In this document: positions 60,983 through 64,000 of the stretch, piece by piece
Numbering within the stretch: the stretch's first letter is position 1
Layout: each line of letters opens with the position of its first letter
Assembly: GCA_029721515.1 (NCBI GenBank)
Contig: CM056562.1
Coordinates: 20,095,335 to 20,159,334 of the forward strand
DNA from: Synanceia verrucosa
Taxonomy: Eukaryota; Chordata; Actinopteri; Perciformes; Synanceiidae
Direction: 5' to 3'
Length of the DNA: 64,000 nt
The notes under the pieces: generated by a model
What the model saw: the letters and a program-made list of their open reading frames with translations, nothing else
Databases searched by the model: none
Told to the model about the DNA's origin: nothing
Program-made: the position numbers and the translations under genes

Positions 60983-62069
60983 ATTCCTGCATACGGAAAC
61001 AGAAATACACAGCCAGACAAACATCCACACACACTGACTGATGTTGAAAACATTTCCCAAAGGGACCTGATAACACCAGCATGGCAGCCTACCATCAAAA
61101 AACACAGGGAATACAATTCAAAGGACAGTGGCCAGTCAAAACAACCCCCCACACGTACAACCTGCACTGACCTCCACTACTAAAGCTCATCCTGTATGGT
61201 GCATTTATGCAGAAAACAGCTGTCTAAACTGACAATTTACTGCAGAGATAAAAAAAAATAATAATAACTGACTGAATGTTGCTGATCTGTATCCAGAGAA
61301 AATAAGATAAAAACAAGATAAATGCCGTGGCTGAAATATTCAAAGCAGCTGTATTTGTCATAGCAGAGTTGTACAGTTTTCCATAAAGTTATTACAAAGA
61401 AAAATCCAAATATTTGGTTTCCAAAGAAAACTGATTTCAGTAAATCTCTGTCAGGTGAGTTTCCATCTCAAACCTCCCTGAACAAAGAAAAGTTGAATCT
61501 CACTCTTTTGTCCCTCCTGGCTGCCTTACAGTGGAGAAAGGGCCACAAAAAAGGGTTTATACATGTAGTATTGTGCCTAAATTTAGTGGATTCTAACAAA
61601 TATGATGGGTTATGAAATTAATTTGATGATAGTACTCTTTAAATTAAGATCAAACCTTTTTATACAAGATTAGCTGGGAACAGACACATGCACACACATG
61701 GCCCAAAGACAAAATAAGTACTTCAAAACTGTGCTGAAATCCTGTACTTTCCCCTGAACACAACTGATAACGAAGTTCAACTTTATTTAAAAAAAATAGC
61801 CTCCACATTGTGCATCATGGGACAAGATGGAGAACATATTTCTCGTCATTCATCTACAAAAATATTAAGTAGTTAAATATAGGAAAAATTAGGATGATTT
61901 TCCTGTTAAAATATTTAAAAAATGATGGAGTCACTGACTTCCTGTTTGCATGCTTACAGTACTGTGGTGGCATGGTGGCAGTATACTGTCTATGCTACTG
62001 ATTACAGAGTAAGACGCTGAATAAAAATGACAGTTGATGGTTGGTAGCATTGTTTATGAGATTTGGGGT

Positions 62070-62071
<2 letters not shown>

Positions 62072-62119
<48 letters not shown>
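62072..62119. repeat. (GT)n microsatellite
   Basis: About 24 units, among the longest GT tracts in the window. Confidence 0.95.
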
Positions 62120-62120
<1 letters not shown>

Positions 62121-63813
62121 TGATGGGTAGTGCAGTCCACAGAGATGGCTTCTTTGTTTTTCAGCGACACAGACATGAAACAGAGGTGGGCAAAAAAAAA
62201 GGTCCTCATTCTGTGTCTCTCACTGTCGTTGTGTTTCACATTTTCTGTCACTCGTCCATATAATGAAGTTTTTCCTCTTTCACTCTTTTGTAGTCAAAGT
62301 GAGAGACACCACTGATCCTTGCTTTTTTCTTTTTACCTCTTTCTTCTTCCCATTTCAAAGATGTGTCTGTCGGAAGAAGAGAATACATAATGTATATCAC
62401 AGAAAAGCGGCAAAAAACAAGACAATATGAATAATTAATAAGCTGCGATGCATATGTATAAACATTTCCATATCAAATAAATATCATATCTGGTTTTATG
62501 ACTCTGTTTTTTTATGCTTTGAATACTCAATTACTTATAAGACTGATCATTTGCAGTGGAACAGCCTCTTATGCATGTCGTGATCAAATGACAGTGGGTT
62601 TAGAGCGGGGTGGGGGAGTTATGGAGAAAGAGAAACAGTGCTTGTCATAAAAAAATTATTTGAGGACACTCTCACAAAGTTGAAAGCCGATCTGATGTTT
62701 CCTGGTTTAAGATGAGGTGAGGTACAGAACTCCGGGCTAAAAATATAAGAATTACCTCGAGTCAAGTAGCGTTAGCTTCAAACTAGATCAACTGGATTTC
62801 TAGATATCATCACTTGACTCCAGACAGTTTGTGAAACCGCACTGAAGGAGTATTATTTTAAAGAAGGAATGAGGCACAAGGAAATGTCTCTCTCTCCCTC
62901 TGGCACATACTGAAAGAAAAAAAGAATATCCTGTATTCTGCATATTGACGGAAATTAATTTGCCGTTCTAAATGAGGAGCTAAATGTAACAATGAAATAG
63001 TAATGAGAACTCCTTTTCTTCTATTTCATGATAAGCTTGTAAGAAAGGTGTCCTAGGATGTGCAGGTTCAGAATGTAGATGATTTTAATGCAGCTAACAC
63101 AGCAATGTCGAGCAATAGTCCGACACTTTACTAGTCATGAAAAGGACAGGGTTTGATCCGAGACAAAAGGTCACCTGGTCACCATGGAGACAAATGAGAT
63201 ATACCGTTGTGCTGTTATACAGGTGTTCATATAGTTGTACCACTGCTAGGTGCAATTTAGGGAGAATAGTGAACTGGGGCGAACTATCAAAGTCCTCCAC
63301 TCCTTTTCAGCACTCTGGACAGCGCCACAACAAAACTCAATTATAAAATAAATACTAACGTTTCGGCTCTTTGGTCTGGTATACAAAACACAAAAGTCAA
63401 TGTCGCAAATGAGAATATGAGGATGGCAATTAATGCTATTTTTTATTATATGTTTAAAATTCCATTATTTTGCTTTTTAAGATCATATTAATTAATGCTT
63501 GCAACAATAAGCCGACCGGGGTATGTCTCTTAAATCAGAGCCTTCATGATGTTGAAAGCTGATCTGCAGTCAGCTGATACCCATTTAACAACAGTTGCAG
63601 TTAACTTCTTCCATTTGCTTTCACTACAAAACAGAGCTTCACCTGTTAGCCATTAGCATCGGTCTGTTTAGCTGCACTAGCATGCTTAGCTTGTAGTTGC
63701 TAGCTCAAACTTGAAGTACGATAATATTTAATTTCTGTTTTGCTTGTGATGCATATTCTGATGATATCTTGACTGAGCTGTCAGGGATTTATATATTTAT
63801 TATAAATAACACA

Positions 63814-63935
63814 TTCAGAATCAGAATCGACTTTATTGGACAGGAATGTGTACACATATGAGGAATTCACAGTACTCTCTCAGTACAGCATAAAACACAA
63901 AAAGAACAGACAGCACAGAAATAAGAGATAAATAA
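63814..63935. repeat. Possible dispersed repeat (AATCAGAATCGACTTTATTGG type)
   Basis: TTCAGAATCAGAATCGACTT, TATTGGACAGGAATGTGTAC and ACATATGAGGAATTCACAGT resemble a phrase common in fish genomes and often found at LINE-related 3' ends (antisense). Single copy here; orientation not decided. Confidence 0.45.
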
Positions 63936-64000
63936 CAAACTAAGAGCAGCTTGAGTTCTTTTTAGTGCTGCTGTTGTTCTTCATCCTGAGTGCAGCAATA

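Larger units (their letters stand above)
58729..64000. other. Non-coding DNA
   Basis: Unique DNA with C-rich patch at 59.52-59.6 kb, several TG/CA tracts, the CT/CA-TATA arrangement at 60.7 kb, a cluster of TAGC/GCTAGC-type motifs at 63.65-63.72 kb and a possible dispersed repeat at 63.8 kb. No gene found. Confidence 0.65.

Noticed and set aside
63177..63200. Possible regulatory X-box (GTCACCATGGAGAC)
   Set aside because: Only one half-site fits the consensus; such strings are frequent by chance.
1..64000. A previously undescribed gene system, CRISPR array or operon
   Set aside because: No direct-repeat/spacer array, no clustered intact frames on one strand and no bacterial gene features; the window is vertebrate-type non-coding DNA.

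Overview
This window looks like repeat-rich, non-coding nuclear DNA of a ray-finned fish, probably a percomorph teleost. The inference rests on three things: very frequent (CA)n/(TG)n tracts; dispersed repeats of types common in fish (Tc1-like, hAT-like and TTAA-flanked DNA elements, and a tRNA-headed SINE with an ATGG tail); and the absence of any long intact reading frame. The listed open frames are short, mostly overlap simple repeats, and none has a recognisable domain apart from one decayed transposase. I see no convincing host protein-coding gene, rRNA, functional tRNA or CRISPR array. The window is best read as intergenic DNA or part of a very long intron.

Layout. 1-9 kb: unique AT-rich DNA with TG/CA tracts, an antisense tRNA-derived SINE head near 2.1 kb and purine-rich stretches near 7.8-8.8 kb. 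9-14.5 kb: an inverted-repeat element (9.3 kb), a short TTAA-flanked element (10.8 kb, family 'T'), a possible second TTAA element (11.8 kb), a near full-length SINE (12.1 kb) and a hAT-type element with a perfect 8-bp target duplication (13.9 kb). 14.5-24 kb: mostly unique, with a candidate inverted-repeat element at 18.9-19.5 kb. 24.2-24.9 kb and 37.0-37.7 kb: two copies of one inverted-repeat element (Harbinger-like), each carrying its own SINE in opposite orientation. 27.4 kb: a second small hAT element. 28-36 kb: low-repeat segments with homeodomain- and POU-type motifs that could be conserved enhancers. 32.4, 39.0, 43.1, 46.7 and 58.4 kb: five further copies of family T. The 46.7-48.9 kb copy is split by a complete but dead Tc1/mariner element (46810-48415) sitting in a TA microsatellite. 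49-64 kb: microsatellite-dense unique DNA with a LINE-like 3' tail, other fish repeat fragments and weak exon or enhancer candidates.

There is no operon or pathway here. The informative content is the order of insertion: family-T elements arrived first, a TA run grew inside one of them, and a Tc1 element then landed in that run; the Harbinger-like elements were likewise later hit by SINEs. Family assignments rest on termini, target duplications and motifs visible in the sequence. No database comparison was possible.
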